Positions 29,147 through 38,942 of a DNA stretch of 64,000 nucleotides are shown here, in pieces. Position numbers and translations under genes: made by a program. The stretch covers positions 2,206,001-2,270,000 of the forward strand of contig NZ_LT985980.1 in assembly GCF_900291985.1 (NCBI RefSeq), given 5' to 3'. This stretch comes from Lysinibacillus timonensis. GTDB taxonomy: Bacteria; Bacillota; Bacilli; Bacillales_A; Planococcaceae. A model generated the notes under the pieces. That model was not told the DNA's origin. It saw nothing but the letters and a program-made list of their open reading frames with translations, and did not search any database. Position 1 is the stretch's first letter; each line of letters opens with the position of its first letter.

Positions 29147-30081
29147 GCCTGTGAACCTCCTTTTTTACCAAACTTGAATACATCTGTAATTTCTTTTGTA
29201 CCTAGTAAACCAGTTGGTCGGTATAACATGACGATGATTAAAACTAAAGAGTAAATAATCATTCGTGTCTCTGGGAAGTTTGCTAAATAAGTAGTAACAA
29301 ATGTTAAGAAAATCGCTGCAATAACTGCACCAGAAAGACTTCCTAGACCACCTAATACTACTAAGATTAAAATATCAAATGACTTTAAGAAGCCAAAAGT
29401 AGTCGGTTGAATGATAAAGAAATTATGCGCATAAATAGCACCCGCAACACCTGCAAAGGCTGAACCGATGGCAAATGCAACTACCTTGTAATAGGTAGTA
29501 TTGATACCCATTGCGTCTGCTGCTATTTCATCTTCTCTTACAGATATACATCCACGACCATGTCTCGAGTTAGTAAAGTTTGCAATTACAAGAATTGTTA
29601 CAATAACTCCGATATATGCATACGTCCAATTTGACATTTGGTTAACTACCATACCTGCAGCTCCGCCAACATATTCTACGTTAACGAAAACAATACGAAT
29701 AATTTCTGCGAACCCTAATGTTGCAATTGCTAAGTAATCTCCTTTTAAACGAAGAGACGGAATCCCAACTAGTAATCCTGCAAGGCCTGCTACTAATGCT
29801 CCAATTAATATTGCTACTGGGAATGGTAAACCTAATTTCATTGTTGCAATTGCACTAAAGTAAGCACCTACTGCCATAAATCCAGCATGGCCAATAGAGA
29901 ATTGTCCTGTTATTCCAATGACAATATGTAAACTAACTGCTAGCATGATGTTAATACACATTGTAACTAACATATTTTGATAGTATGCATCGATCATTCC
30001 GCTTGAGATCATAATTTGTACAATCGCATAGATTACTAGCGCTAAAATACTATAGCTCCAAAAAGCTTTAGATTTTTTCAT
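29143..30081 (-). CDS. livM: Branched-chain amino acid ABC transporter permease LivM
   Basis: A 312-residue membrane protein with 8-10 predicted helices. Family motifs are IGITGQFSIGHAGFMAVGAY, IPSLRLKGDYLAIATLGFAE (the ATPase-contact EAA-like loop) and ILVVLGGLGSLSGAVIAA. The start at 30081 (MKKSKAFWSY) has GGTGG upstream. The alternative start at 30111 overlaps livH. It pairs with LivH to form the pore. Confidence 0.93.
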   Translation of the reverse strand: MKKSKAFWSYSILALVIYAIVQIMISSGMIDAYYQNMLVTMCINIMLAVSLHIVIGITGQFSIGHAGFMAVGAYFSAIATMKLGLPFPVAILIGALVAGLAGLLVGIPSLRLKGDYLAIATLGFAEIIRIVFVNVEYVGGAAGMVVNQMSNWTYAYIGVIVTILVIANFTNSRHGRGCISVREDEIAADAMGINTTYYKVVAFAIGSAFAGVAGAIYAHNFFIIQPTTFGFLKSFDILILVVLGGLGSLSGAVIAAIFLTFVTTYLANFPETRMIIYSLVLIIVMLYRPTGLLGTKEITDVFKFGKKGGSQA

Positions 30082-30091
30082 TTCCAGCCAC

Positions 30092-30967
30092 CTACACTTT
30101 CTCTCGGGCATTTTTACCGAATATACCCGATGGTTTTACAATTAAAATAATAATTAAAATGACAAAGGCAGCTGCATCACGCCATAGTGAATATCCGACC
30201 GCACTTACAATTGTTTCAACTATACCTAAAACATATCCGCCGACCATTGCCCCTGGAATACTACCAATACCACCAAGAACAGCAGCGATGAAGGCTTTCA
30301 ATCCTGGTAAAACTCCCATCAATGGTTCAATTCTCGTGTAATAGACACCGAAGATAACACCTGCTGCACCAGCTAATGCCGAACCAATTGCAAATGTTGC
30401 AGAAATTGTATTATCAACATTGATACCCATTAATTTTGCAGCGTCCGCATCATGAGAAACTGCTCGCATCGCTTTCCCAATTTTTGTCTTGTGAACGACG
30501 AATTGTAAAAGAAGCATAAGGACAATTGTTACAGCGATAATCAATAATGATAAACTGCTTATACTTGCACCGAATATATTGATAGAGATATTAGGTAATA
30601 CTTCAGGATATGCTTCTGAAGAAGCTCCTCGGAAGAATATAACTGTATACTCAATTAGTAAAGAAACCCCAATCGCTGTAATAAGTGCTGCAATACGAGT
30701 TGCATTTCGTAATCGTTTATAAGCTACTCGTTCTATAATCACACCAATAATGGCACATAAAACCATGGAAATAATGAGTGCTGGGAAGAAACCAACATCC
30801 CATCTAGCAATAGCATAGAAACCGATAAACGCACCAAGCATGAATACGTCCCCGTGTGCAAAGTTAATTAATTTAATGATTCCATATACCATCGTGTAGC
30901 CTAAGGCAATAAGTGCATAGATACTTCCTATTGAAATACCATTTACTAGTTGCTGGACCCATTCCAT
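30092..30967 (-). CDS. livH: Branched-chain amino acid ABC transporter permease LivH
   Basis: A 291-residue permease with about eight helices. It has GISIGSIYALIALGYTMVYGIIKLINFAHGD at the start, the loop AVSHDADAAKLMGINVD, and AFIAAVLGGIGSIPGAMVGG. GGAGTGAG precedes the ATG. It lies 117 bases after livK. Confidence 0.95.
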   Translation of the reverse strand: MEWVQQLVNGISIGSIYALIALGYTMVYGIIKLINFAHGDVFMLGAFIGFYAIARWDVGFFPALIISMVLCAIIGVIIERVAYKRLRNATRIAALITAIGVSLLIEYTVIFFRGASSEAYPEVLPNISINIFGASISSLSLLIIAVTIVLMLLLQFVVHKTKIGKAMRAVSHDADAAKLMGINVDNTISATFAIGSALAGAAGVIFGVYYTRIEPLMGVLPGLKAFIAAVLGGIGSIPGAMVGGYVLGIVETIVSAVGYSLWRDAAAFVILIIILIVKPSGIFGKNAREKV

Positions 30968-31083
30968 TTATCTCACTCCTTTTCCTTTAAATCATTTCTT
31001 TAAGAGATTAATAGATTTGGTAAGTTTAACTGTTGTTAAAAGGAAAAAAAGGGGGCTAGCACGCCCCCCTTTAACTTAATAGA

Positions 31084-32319
31084 TTAAGGATTAACTTTAG
31101 AGTTGAATACTTGCTTGCCGTCTTCGTATGAAAGAATTGTTGCTGATTTAATTGGGTTATGTTTTTCGTCAACAGAGAATGATCCTGTTACTCCTTCAAA
31201 GTTTTCTGTCGAAGCTAGAGCGTTTTTAATTGCTTCACCATCTGTAGAATCTGCACGGTCGATTGCATCAGCAATGTAGTATGCTGTGTCATAGCCAAGA
31301 GCGTGGAATCCATTTGGCTTTTCTCCATTTTTTTCTTCGAATGCTTTAACAAAGTCTTGAATTAACTCTTCTGGATCTTCAGCTGAGAAGGCGTTAGACA
31401 TATATGTGTTATTTAAAGCATCTGGTCCAGCTAATTCTAATAATGTTGGTGAATCCCAACCGTCACCACCCATAAGTGGTACATCAATACCTAATTCACG
31501 TGCTTGTTTAACAATTAGACCTACCTCTTCATAGTAACCAGGAATAAAGATAAAGTCTGGGTTTGCTGATTTAAGATTTGTTAACGTAGATTTGAAGTCA
31601 ACATCATTTGCTACATACGCTTCTTCAGCAACAACTGTACCACCGTTAGCTTCAATTTGTTGTTTAAATGCTGCAGCTAATCCTTTTGCATAGTCTGATG
31701 AGTTATCTGCATAGATTGCAACATTTTTAGCACCGATTTCATTTGTAGCGAAATTAGCAGCAACTACCCCTTGGAACGGGTCAATGAAGCAAGTACGGAA
31801 AATATATTCATTAACTGAGCCATCATCATTAACTGTTAAGTTTTCTGCTGTACCAGAAGCTGTAACTACTGGAATTTTGTTTTGGTTTGCAATTTGTACT
31901 GTTGCTAATACGTTACCTGATGTAGCTGGTCCAATCATCGCATGTACTTTGTCTTGCGTAGCAAGTTTTAATGCCGATGCTACCGCTTCACCATTGTCGG
32001 ATTTGTTATCAGCTTTCACTAATTCAATTTGTTTGCCATCGATACCGCCAGCTGCATTAATTTCTTCAATTGCAAGTTCTGCACCAGCTAAGATAGATGA
32101 ACCGTATGAAGCCACATCTCCAGTAAGCTCTAAGTTAGCCCCAATTTTAATTGTTTCACTGCTTGACTCTGAGCTTGATGCTCCACCTTCATTTGTGTTT
32201 GTGCTAGTCCCTCCATTACTAGAGCTAGAGTTAGCACCACAACCTGCTAAAGCACCTGCAACTAAAGATGTTGCTAAGAAAATCGAAGCAAATCTTTTAA
32301 GTGATTTTGTTTGTACCAT
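31084..32319 (-). CDS. livK: Branched-chain amino acid binding lipoprotein LivK
   Basis: A 411-residue extracellular solute-binding protein, type I periplasmic-binding fold. The signal peptide ends in the lipobox LAGC with lipidated Cys27, followed by a Ser/Asn/Thr-rich linker. The mature protein has IKIGANLELTGDVASYG, the Leu/Ile/Val-binding GPATSGNV loop and GYDTAYYIADAI. It delivers the ligand to LivHM. The start at 32319 is chosen for the AGGGGG site; 19 upstream codons are left out. It is the first and probably the most strongly expressed gene of the unit. Confidence 0.94.
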   Translation of the reverse strand: MVQTKSLKRFASIFLATSLVAGALAGCGANSSSSNGGTSTNTNEGGASSSESSSETIKIGANLELTGDVASYGSSILAGAELAIEEINAAGGIDGKQIELVKADNKSDNGEAVASALKLATQDKVHAMIGPATSGNVLATVQIANQNKIPVVTASGTAENLTVNDDGSVNEYIFRTCFIDPFQGVVAANFATNEIGAKNVAIYADNSSDYAKGLAAAFKQQIEANGGTVVAEEAYVANDVDFKSTLTNLKSANPDFIFIPGYYEEVGLIVKQARELGIDVPLMGGDGWDSPTLLELAGPDALNNTYMSNAFSAEDPEELIQDFVKAFEEKNGEKPNGFHALGYDTAYYIADAIDRADSTDGEAIKNALASTENFEGVTGSFSVDEKHNPIKSATILSYEDGKQVFNSKVNP

Positions 32320-32492
32320 ATTTGTTCCCCCTGTCATGTTGTTTCCTTCGAAGATATAAAGTTCGGAATCTACCAAAAAGTTAATTGATGCAATATTGTT
32401 CTAAATATTCCGACAACTTATTGCCCTTTATATCTTTTTAATTATTTTTATTTTCCTAATTTTAAAACATTATCACTATTTAGTAAAGTGGG

Positions 32493-32507
32493 ATTTTTCA
32501 GTATTTT
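32493..32507 (-). promoter_or_regulatory. Weak CodY-box-like sequence upstream of livK
   Basis: Minus strand AAAATACTGAAAAAT matches 11 of 15 positions of the CodY consensus AATTTTCWGAAAATT. CodY commonly controls branched-chain amino acid transporters in Bacillales, so the location is sensible, but four mismatches make this weak. Confidence 0.25.
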
Positions 32508-32679
32508 TGGATAATCGATATATCTAGCTATATTTTTAATACTTTATTGATATTTCAATTGTAACAATCCATGATGACATCAAAATTATAAGATGATTCA
32601 CTATTCTAAGTTATTTGAATTCAATTTTTATCTTATTTCCTTTTAAAAACATGATTCCTCTCATAATTTATGGCCAAAT

Positions 32680-32721
32680 AAGAAAGGCAGCAGTGGTTAT
32701 ACCACACTGCTGCCTTTCTTA
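32680..32721. terminator. Long perfect hairpin between livK and the SLH protein gene
   Basis: A 15-base perfect stem (AGAAAGGCAGCAGTG / CACTGCTGCCTTTCT) with a short loop. Both flanking genes run on the minus strand. The most likely job is termination of transcripts coming from the SLH gene side, including the small frame at 32801. Confidence 0.6.
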
Positions 32722-32800
32722 TTACTATACCCACCGTATCCATAATACTTTTCTTCATTTTCTTGAAATTAAGAACAAAAGAAAAGATTAAGTCGTACTT

Positions 32801-32935
32801 TTAATTGTTTAGTAAAGTTGTCGAATTATTATTCAACTTTTCAAAATGGTTGCTCCCTCTGGTAAATTGAGAATTGCAATAGATACATATGGTTTGTAAA
32901 CCTAATTTATCGACGATTATTTTCACCATATTCAT
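32801..32935 (-). CDS. Possible 44-residue small protein
   Basis: A short frame with GTGGAG upstream. It encodes a peptide starting MNMVKIIVDKLGLQTICIYC and ending in an Asn/Ser-rich tail. The site fits the second Met better than the first. It lies between the SLH gene terminator and the 32680 hairpin, so it would have its own transcript. It could also be a remnant, since it has two Cys and no recognised domain. The remaining parts of 32320-33038 hold only livK leader sequence and two hairpins. Confidence 0.35.
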   Translation of the reverse strand: MNMVKIIVDKLGLQTICIYCNSQFTRGSNHFEKLNNNSTTLLNN

Positions 32936-32989
32936 TCTCCACTTGTAAAGGTTTTTACCTTTTATGTACTACATAAACAAAATATAAGT

Positions 32990-33029
32990 AAAGGAATTGC
33001 ATGAAGAAACTCCTTCAGCAATCCCTTTT
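32990..33029 (-). terminator. Terminator after the SLH protein gene
   Basis: Minus strand: AAAGGGATTGCTGAAG, a short loop, CTTCATGCAATTCCTTT with one bulge. It starts 10 bases after the stop codon. Confidence 0.65.
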
Positions 33030-33038
33030 CAGTATAAA

Positions 33039-36000
33039 TTATTTTAAAATCTCATTTCCATTAACATCATAGTTTATTTGATGTGTCCACGCAGCTTCTT
33101 CAATTTCGCCAAATGCCCAATGTGTTTTTGGAACATCGATAAATCTTGGCGATTTTATATTTGTTAGTGGTCCACGTTGGAATAACTGGTTTAGGACTGT
33201 TACAGCTTGGGCTCGTGTTAAGCTTTCATCTGGTCGGAATTGATTAATTTCGTCCCCAACCATAAGGCCTGATACTTTCGCAAAGTTAATTGCTTCACTA
33301 GCCCAGTGGTTGTTCGCAACGTCATTAAATTTTGCTTCTGGAATGTTTGTTAACTTCGAACAACTATCAAAGGCTGTTGCGTCCTTTTCGCACTGTTTTT
33401 GAATCCAACGGTATGCAATCGTTGCCATTTGGGCACGCGTTACATTGCCGTTCGAGTCAAATGTTGTTACGTTTCGTCCTGTCATGATACCTGCACCTTT
33501 TACTTCCATAATCGCTTGGTATGCCCAATGTGTTGAACGGATATCAGCATATAGTTTTATAGAAGGTGCTTCATTTAAGTTTCTAGCTAACATAGTTGCC
33601 ATTTGACCACGTGAAACAGGGGCGTTTGGACGGAATTCTTGACCATAGCCAATGATGTATAAATTATGCTCTGTTTCATCTGTAGGTTTTTGTAATTCCC
33701 CATAACCCTCCATATCGAGAATAGTGAATGTACTAAACTTCGTTACCCCAAACTCTAAACCAAGTTGTCCATCTTTGTATTGCACAACTTCTGGCTTTAT
33801 TAGTTCCTTTTCACCATCACTATGTTCAATGAATATCACTAAGTCTGCTAAGAATGCTTCTCTTTCTTTTTCGTCTGTCGGTAATACGACATCACGTAGT
33901 GGTAGTATCAGTGTCACAGGTCTACTTTGCATATTGGTTTCAATTGTCATTGGACGAGCAACGACATTGATAGAATCGTCACCTGCAAACTCTCTAACAA
34001 TCGCTTCAACTCGTGCTCGACTTTCTACTTCAACTCGTTGAGCCTCTTCTTTAATAGGAACCAAATTAAAGTATAATTCTTCATTAAAGTTAGCCAGTGA
34101 TTGTTGTGGCACAAGAATTCTCACATTCTCTGTGTAGATTTCTAGATTAATATTTGATTGTTCTATTTCTTGTTTTGCTTCAATAGGGACAGTTACTTTC
34201 ACTTCAGAAACTTTATCTTGTTCATCTGGAATCACAATACGTGCTGTGCTTTGTCCTGATTCAACAATGCTTTGAATGGATTGTTTTGCACGTTCCGGTG
34301 TTAATATGACATCATCTGTTACCTTACCATTTGGCTCGGTTGTTCGTTTGATTGGTGTTAGTGCGACCGTTGACCCCGAACCAACATTTCCCATTTCGAC
34401 TGGAACAGTAATTTCTTCTGTAACAGGCTGTGGGTCTTTGCTTGGCGCTGAGTCGCGACCGCCAGAACTTCCCCCACCGTTATTATCTGAACTTGGAGGT
34501 TGGCTTTTTATTTCTTTCGTAACAACTAAAGAATAGGCTTTCGTAATTCCCCCTTGAGCTGTTACAAGGAGTGTCACTGTATTAGATCCCGAATTGATTG
34601 GAATAGACACGGTACCAACAGAACCAATTACTGTATCATTAACGTTTACACTTGCCGTTGGATCTAATGTGCTTGCATTAATGGTTAATGTTTCTGTATC
34701 AAACGGAACACTTAGAGTATAGCTATCCTCGTTCGGATCAAATGTAGGTACTAATTCTCCTGCAGATACTGTTAAAGTATGCAGCTTTGGAGAAACGACT
34801 TGAACTGTTCTTGTCACTTCATCGGCTATATTTCCATCGCTATCCTCTACGTTATACTTAACTTCATATCTACCTAAAATGTTTTCATTAACTGCTCCAG
34901 TCACTGTTACTTCATTTGTTAAATCTCCGTCTTCATTATCAATTGCAAAATAACCAGATTCTATGAAATTCTCACCAACTTCTAAGTATATATTTTGATC
35001 ACCATGTACTTCCAAAATTGGCTTTGATATTTCATATACTTCCCATTGTGCATATAAGGTTACATTTTCATTGTTCATATCGAAACTATCACCATGCTCA
35101 TAGTTGGTACCCTCACCATTTGCACTTGTGTTCCAGCCTGCAAATCTATAACCACTTTTAACAAGATTTCCATCATTTCCTGCCAATGTGATAGATACCC
35201 CTTGGACATAGACTTTATCGTCTGTAGGTACATCGCCACTATCATTCCCATTTCCATCATAGGTAACTTTTGAAGCTACTATTTGATCGGAGAATTCAGA
35301 TGGAGTGCCATCTAAAATAAGTTTATTATCGCCTTTTGCTGAAACAATGTACTTATACAGTCCAAATCCATTTTGGTTTATTTTTTCTATAAAATTAATT
35401 TCAAATGGAATAACATTTTCTATATTTCCAATGGTCTCATTTGCTTTATATAGTTGAACATCATAAGAATTAGCATTAAGTAATGGTGACCATTTTGCTA
35501 TCCCTTTATCCCAAGTTAAACCTGTTACAGTATCTAGTTTTATGACTGTCTGAGAATTAGACTTTTCCGATATTGTACTATCTGAATAAAATGAGTTATT
35601 CCCTTTAGCAATTACTGTTACGGTATATTCACCTACTCCAGCATCTCTCATTTCCCCTAGGAAATTATGATCGGTATGGTTTGTTACAATACTCTCTCCT
35701 AAAGCAATTTCACCTTTATACAACTGTACTTCATAATTGTTTGCGTTTTCGACTGCGGCCCATGACGCAATCCCCGCATCACTAAGTTGTACACTAGTTA
35801 CATTATTCAGTGGTACTGCATTTTCTGTCACTACTATTGTATATATCTTTTGATCAGTTCCATTTTCTGCAGTCACTAAAATTGGTATTTCCGTTGAACC
35901 ATCTTCTTCTAACGTTACTTCCTGGTTGTCTATCTTATAATTAGAAGTTTCCCCATTATTAATACGAATCTTTGCGTTCATATCAGAAGCAGTTGCACTA

Positions 36001-37280
36001 ATAGTTACACTTGAAGTTCCTGATGGTACACTAGCTGAGTAGTCCAACTGGTTTGATACAAAGTTTTCATTTAACCCTGTAGGTGATAATGTTAGATTTA
36101 TTAAATTCGCATCATTATTTTTTAATGTTGTAAATGAACTAGCTTCCCCATAACCAAATCCCTTGGAATTTTCTGCATATGCACGATAATAGTAAGTGGT
36201 ATTTGGATTTAAGTTATCTAGATATGTGCTGTATGGCCCAGTTTCTAGTGTTTGTGAAACAGAAACTTTTACACTATTAATAGTGTCTATCTCTGGATTT
36301 GAAGAAGTAGAATAAACAAATCCACGGTCTATGAGATTATCATTTCCATTATTATTAACTATTCCAAATAGTTGTACTCCAGTTTTAGTGATATCATCAT
36401 GAGGATTTGTTGTCACTAATGGGAATTGTACTTCTGGTTGAGCAGTTGTAAATATATCTACGTTTCCATAACTAGTACCTGCCGAATTGATTGCATAGGC
36501 ACGGTAATAGTACTTAGTATTTGGTAATAAGTTATTTAGAATTACCTGAAAGGGTCCGTATATATACTCTCCTACCTTAACTCTTATACTATTATTATCG
36601 TCTATCGTTGGATTTAAGGATGAAGTAGAGTAAACAAACCCATGCTCATTGGTCATAGCAGTTCCATGATCTCTAATTTGCCCATTTATTTCTGCCTCAG
36701 TTGAGCTTATACTCCCAAGAGCATTTGTCGTTACAGTTGGTGGTTCTGGTAGTGTAATGGCTACAAGAATAAAGTCTAGTATTTTACTATCGTCAGCCTT
36801 AACTTTAAATCTTAGCTCATCTACATTTAAGAATGAATTACCTAGAATGGGAGCGTATGTCCCCCCCACACCATTACCACTAGTATATTCTATTACTGCA
36901 CCTTCTACAGGAGAGCCATCCTTATAGCCGACTAGTTCAAAAGTTGTATATCCACCTCTGATTTGATAAGAGGCTAAATCAAAATAACCCTTTTTAGATT
37001 TTATTGTCGCTATAGTATTAATTTCTCCGGTAAAATGTAAGCCCATCCCTTGATAGTCATTTTTATTTTCAATGTTTCCTGTAGGATTGCCTGATTCATC
37101 TATTATAGAAAACTCCCAATCACTATTACCACACGGGACTTTCTCCACACAGTCGTTACTCTCACTATAATAATTCCATTCTTTCAGTTCTCCATTAATA
37201 GCTTTCACTATATTTTGTGGAAATAATGATATCATCATCATTATAATAACCAAGTATGTTACTACATTTTTTTTCTTCAT
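33039..37280 (-). CDS. Large multidomain surface protein with C-terminal SLH domains
   Basis: A 1413-residue secreted protein, held on the cell wall by SLH repeats. The signal peptide is about 1-28. Two fibronectin-III-like repeats lie near 180-385, each with a long strand such as PNTKYYYRAYAINSAGTSYG. A cadherin-like beta-sandwich domain is near 390-485. A Listeria-Bacteroides/InlB-type repeat lies near 685-745 (YRFAGWNTSANGEGTNY, VTLYAQWE), and a DUF5011/HYR-like Ig domain near 750-830 (NEDGDLTNEVTVTG). A second cadherin-like domain, a Gly/Ser/Pro linker and a 260-residue conserved region follow. Three SLH units fill about 1200-1413 (for example FNDVANNHWASEAI). No catalytic motif is seen. 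It could be an adhesin, a matrix protein or an enzyme scaffold. Confidence 0.85.
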   Translation of the reverse strand: MKKKNVVTYLVIIMMMISLFPQNIVKAINGELKEWNYYSESNDCVEKVPCGNSDWEFSIIDESGNPTGNIENKNDYQGMGLHFTGEINTIATIKSKKGYFDLASYQIRGGYTTFELVGYKDGSPVEGAVIEYTSGNGVGGTYAPILGNSFLNVDELRFKVKADDSKILDFILVAITLPEPPTVTTNALGSISSTEAEINGQIRDHGTAMTNEHGFVYSTSSLNPTIDDNNSIRVKVGEYIYGPFQVILNNLLPNTKYYYRAYAINSAGTSYGNVDIFTTAQPEVQFPLVTTNPHDDITKTGVQLFGIVNNNGNDNLIDRGFVYSTSSNPEIDTINSVKVSVSQTLETGPYSTYLDNLNPNTTYYYRAYAENSKGFGYGEASSFTTLKNNDANLINLTLSPTGLNENFVSNQLDYSASVPSGTSSVTISATASDMNAKIRINNGETSNYKIDNQEVTLEEDGSTEIPILVTAENGTDQKIYTIVVTENAVPLNNVTSVQLSDAGIASWAAVENANNYEVQLYKGEIALGESIVTNHTDHNFLGEMRDAGVGEYTVTVIAKGNNSFYSDSTISEKSNSQTVIKLDTVTGLTWDKGIAKWSPLLNANSYDVQLYKANETIGNIENVIPFEINFIEKINQNGFGLYKYIVSAKGDNKLILDGTPSEFSDQIVASKVTYDGNGNDSGDVPTDDKVYVQGVSITLAGNDGNLVKSGYRFAGWNTSANGEGTNYEHGDSFDMNNENVTLYAQWEVYEISKPILEVHGDQNIYLEVGENFIESGYFAIDNEDGDLTNEVTVTGAVNENILGRYEVKYNVEDSDGNIADEVTRTVQVVSPKLHTLTVSAGELVPTFDPNEDSYTLSVPFDTETLTINASTLDPTASVNVNDTVIGSVGTVSIPINSGSNTVTLLVTAQGGITKAYSLVVTKEIKSQPPSSDNNGGGSSGGRDSAPSKDPQPVTEEITVPVEMGNVGSGSTVALTPIKRTTEPNGKVTDDVILTPERAKQSIQSIVESGQSTARIVIPDEQDKVSEVKVTVPIEAKQEIEQSNINLEIYTENVRILVPQQSLANFNEELYFNLVPIKEEAQRVEVESRARVEAIVREFAGDDSINVVARPMTIETNMQSRPVTLILPLRDVVLPTDEKEREAFLADLVIFIEHSDGEKELIKPEVVQYKDGQLGLEFGVTKFSTFTILDMEGYGELQKPTDETEHNLYIIGYGQEFRPNAPVSRGQMATMLARNLNEAPSIKLYADIRSTHWAYQAIMEVKGAGIMTGRNVTTFDSNGNVTRAQMATIAYRWIQKQCEKDATAFDSCSKLTNIPEAKFNDVANNHWASEAINFAKVSGLMVGDEINQFRPDESLTRAQAVTVLNQLFQRGPLTNIKSPRFIDVPKTHWAFGEIEEAAWTHQINYDVNGNEILK

Positions 37281-37353
37281 ATTTAATTACCTCCTAACAT
37301 ATTCGAAAAAATCAATTGTTTTCCATTTTGTAAAAGCAATAAAACAATTCTAC

Positions 37354-37382
37354 TATATAATAAAAATATGATTCTTTGACAA
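37354..37382 (-). promoter_or_regulatory. Possible promoter of the SLH protein gene
   Basis: Minus strand: TTGTCA (37382-37377), 17 bases, TATATA (37359-37354), about 75 bases before the start. The rest of 37383-37775 contains no gene I can support. Confidence 0.4.
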
Positions 37383-37775
37383 ATCCATAGTTTTGCAGTT
37401 TAAATCAACATGTTATTATAATAATTATTTATTATTAAATGGCTATTATACTTGCTTTTCGGAAAACCAGATTAGTATACCCCAAACCCACTGAACAATT
37501 TGGATTCACGGTATACTATTGGAAATTGAGACCCAAATTTTAACCTATAGTTGAGTGTAAGGGTACTTTATAGAAAGAAAACTTTGTATATTTCTATATC
37601 CAAGGTACTATTCTCTTTTACTCCTTTCTTTTGAATTTCCTTTGCGAAATGATTAAGGACCTTCTTATTAGTGGATAGGTATATTTTAATCATTAGTTCT
37701 GAACAATTTCTGAACAACATTTCCAAATTAAAACAATCACCTGTTCTACCCAAATGAACAAATTTCGTAAAAAAA

Positions 37776-37810
37776 GCCCGACAAATATTGAAGTTACAAC
37801 ACTTGTCGGG
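37776..37810 (-). terminator. Terminator after the response regulator gene
   Basis: Minus strand: CCCGACAAG...TTGTCGGG, followed by CTTTTTTTACG. It closes the two-component operon before the SLH gene. Confidence 0.85.
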
Positions 37811-37841
37811 TTTGTATTTATTTTTGTATATTCATTGCTTT

Positions 37842-38942
37842 TTAATTGTTAATTAATCCCTCTAACAGATTTATAAACTCTTCGTCTTTCGATTCATTCC
37901 CTAAGAATTCCTTACGAGCTGTATATTTATATTTTTGAATGGTATCTTTTGCAGTTTTCTTATCTCCTTGACCTATCAAATATTCGACAAATTTCAAGGT
38001 GTAGCGTTCATCCCAGGGTTCAATTTCGTTTAACTTTTTTAATGCACTTTCGTATATATTGGTAGGGTAGTTTTCGTAATGACGATTAAAAACAACGCCC
38101 TCCAGGATTTGCAACACTTCTTTACGAATACGGGTAGATTCTTGAATTGCCCAAACGTAATCATTCATTGATAAAAAATCTGCTTCATACAATTCTAACA
38201 ATAATTCTATATTATTATTTTTTGCAGACATTATTAATTGATTTAGATCACTGTCAATCTCAACATTAAACGAATAACATTCTTCCTTATATCTAATCGC
38301 ATCCGTCATTCCGAACTCTCGGAATACTTTCCGAAGCTGATAAATTGTTGAATGTAATAAAGTAACTGCCTTATCGATATGTGTATTAGGCCAAAGCACT
38401 TCCATGATCTGCTGGCTATGAATTGGTTTTTTATTATAAATTAGATAAGCAGCGAGTTCTTTTACCTTTTTTGTTCTCCATTTTACCAAATTTCCTTGTT
38501 GATATTTCAATTGAAAACTACCGAAAAATTGTGCTTTTAACATATTGTTATTATTCAGTTCATCATCTTTCGAATAATTTCGTCTTGCTATTTTGCTAAT
38601 CGTCTTCTGCAACCTTGATTTTTCTAAAGGTTTTAAAATATAATCAACTGCCTCCACATTAAAGGCTTCCAATGCATATTGGTCATAAGCTGTCACAAAT
38701 ACAATTTCAGGTATATTTGTTTGCAACTCTATTTTTTCTGCGATTTGAATACCAGTGATTACAGGCATCTCAATATCTAAAAATAGTACATCGGCTTGCA
38801 AGTTTTGAAGATTGGCTAATCCCTCAATTGGGTCGGTGAAGGATGCCACAACCTCTACCCCGCCTATCTCATTCAATAACGTATCTAATAATTTTATACC
38901 TAACACTTCATCATCAATTAATACCGCTTTTAGCAATATCAT
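37842..38942 (-). CDS. Response regulator with receiver and SARP/BTAD-like output domain
   Basis: A 366-residue regulator. The receiver domain covers about 1-120, with the acidic pocket in VLIDDE, the phospho-acceptor Asp56 in LFLDIEMP, and K-P in YILKPLEKSR. The output half starts with a winged-helix-like part (AQFFGSFQLKY, TKKVKELAAYLIYNKK, LLHSTIYQLRKVFREFG). It ends in a helical BTAD-type part (about 230-365) with the WDERYTLKFVEYLIGQGDKKTA type repeat. SARP-type outputs are best known in actinomycetes but occur in Bacillales regulators. It overlaps the kinase gene by 4 bases. The target is unknown; the adjacent SLH gene is a candidate. Confidence 0.88.
   Translation of the reverse strand: MILLKAVLIDDEVLGIKLLDTLLNEIGGVEVVASFTDPIEGLANLQNLQADVLFLDIEMPVITGIQIAEKIELQTNIPEIVFVTAYDQYALEAFNVEAVDYILKPLEKSRLQKTISKIARRNYSKDDELNNNNMLKAQFFGSFQLKYQQGNLVKWRTKKVKELAAYLIYNKKPIHSQQIMEVLWPNTHIDKAVTLLHSTIYQLRKVFREFGMTDAIRYKEECYSFNVEIDSDLNQLIMSAKNNNIELLLELYEADFLSMNDYVWAIQESTRIRKEVLQILEGVVFNRHYENYPTNIYESALKKLNEIEPWDERYTLKFVEYLIGQGDKKTAKDTIQKYKYTARKEFLGNESKDEEFINLLEGLINN

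Noticed and set aside
37568-37753. 61-residue minus-strand open frame between the SLH gene and the regulator gene
   Set aside because: TTG start without a ribosome site, low-complexity content, and no similarity I recognise.
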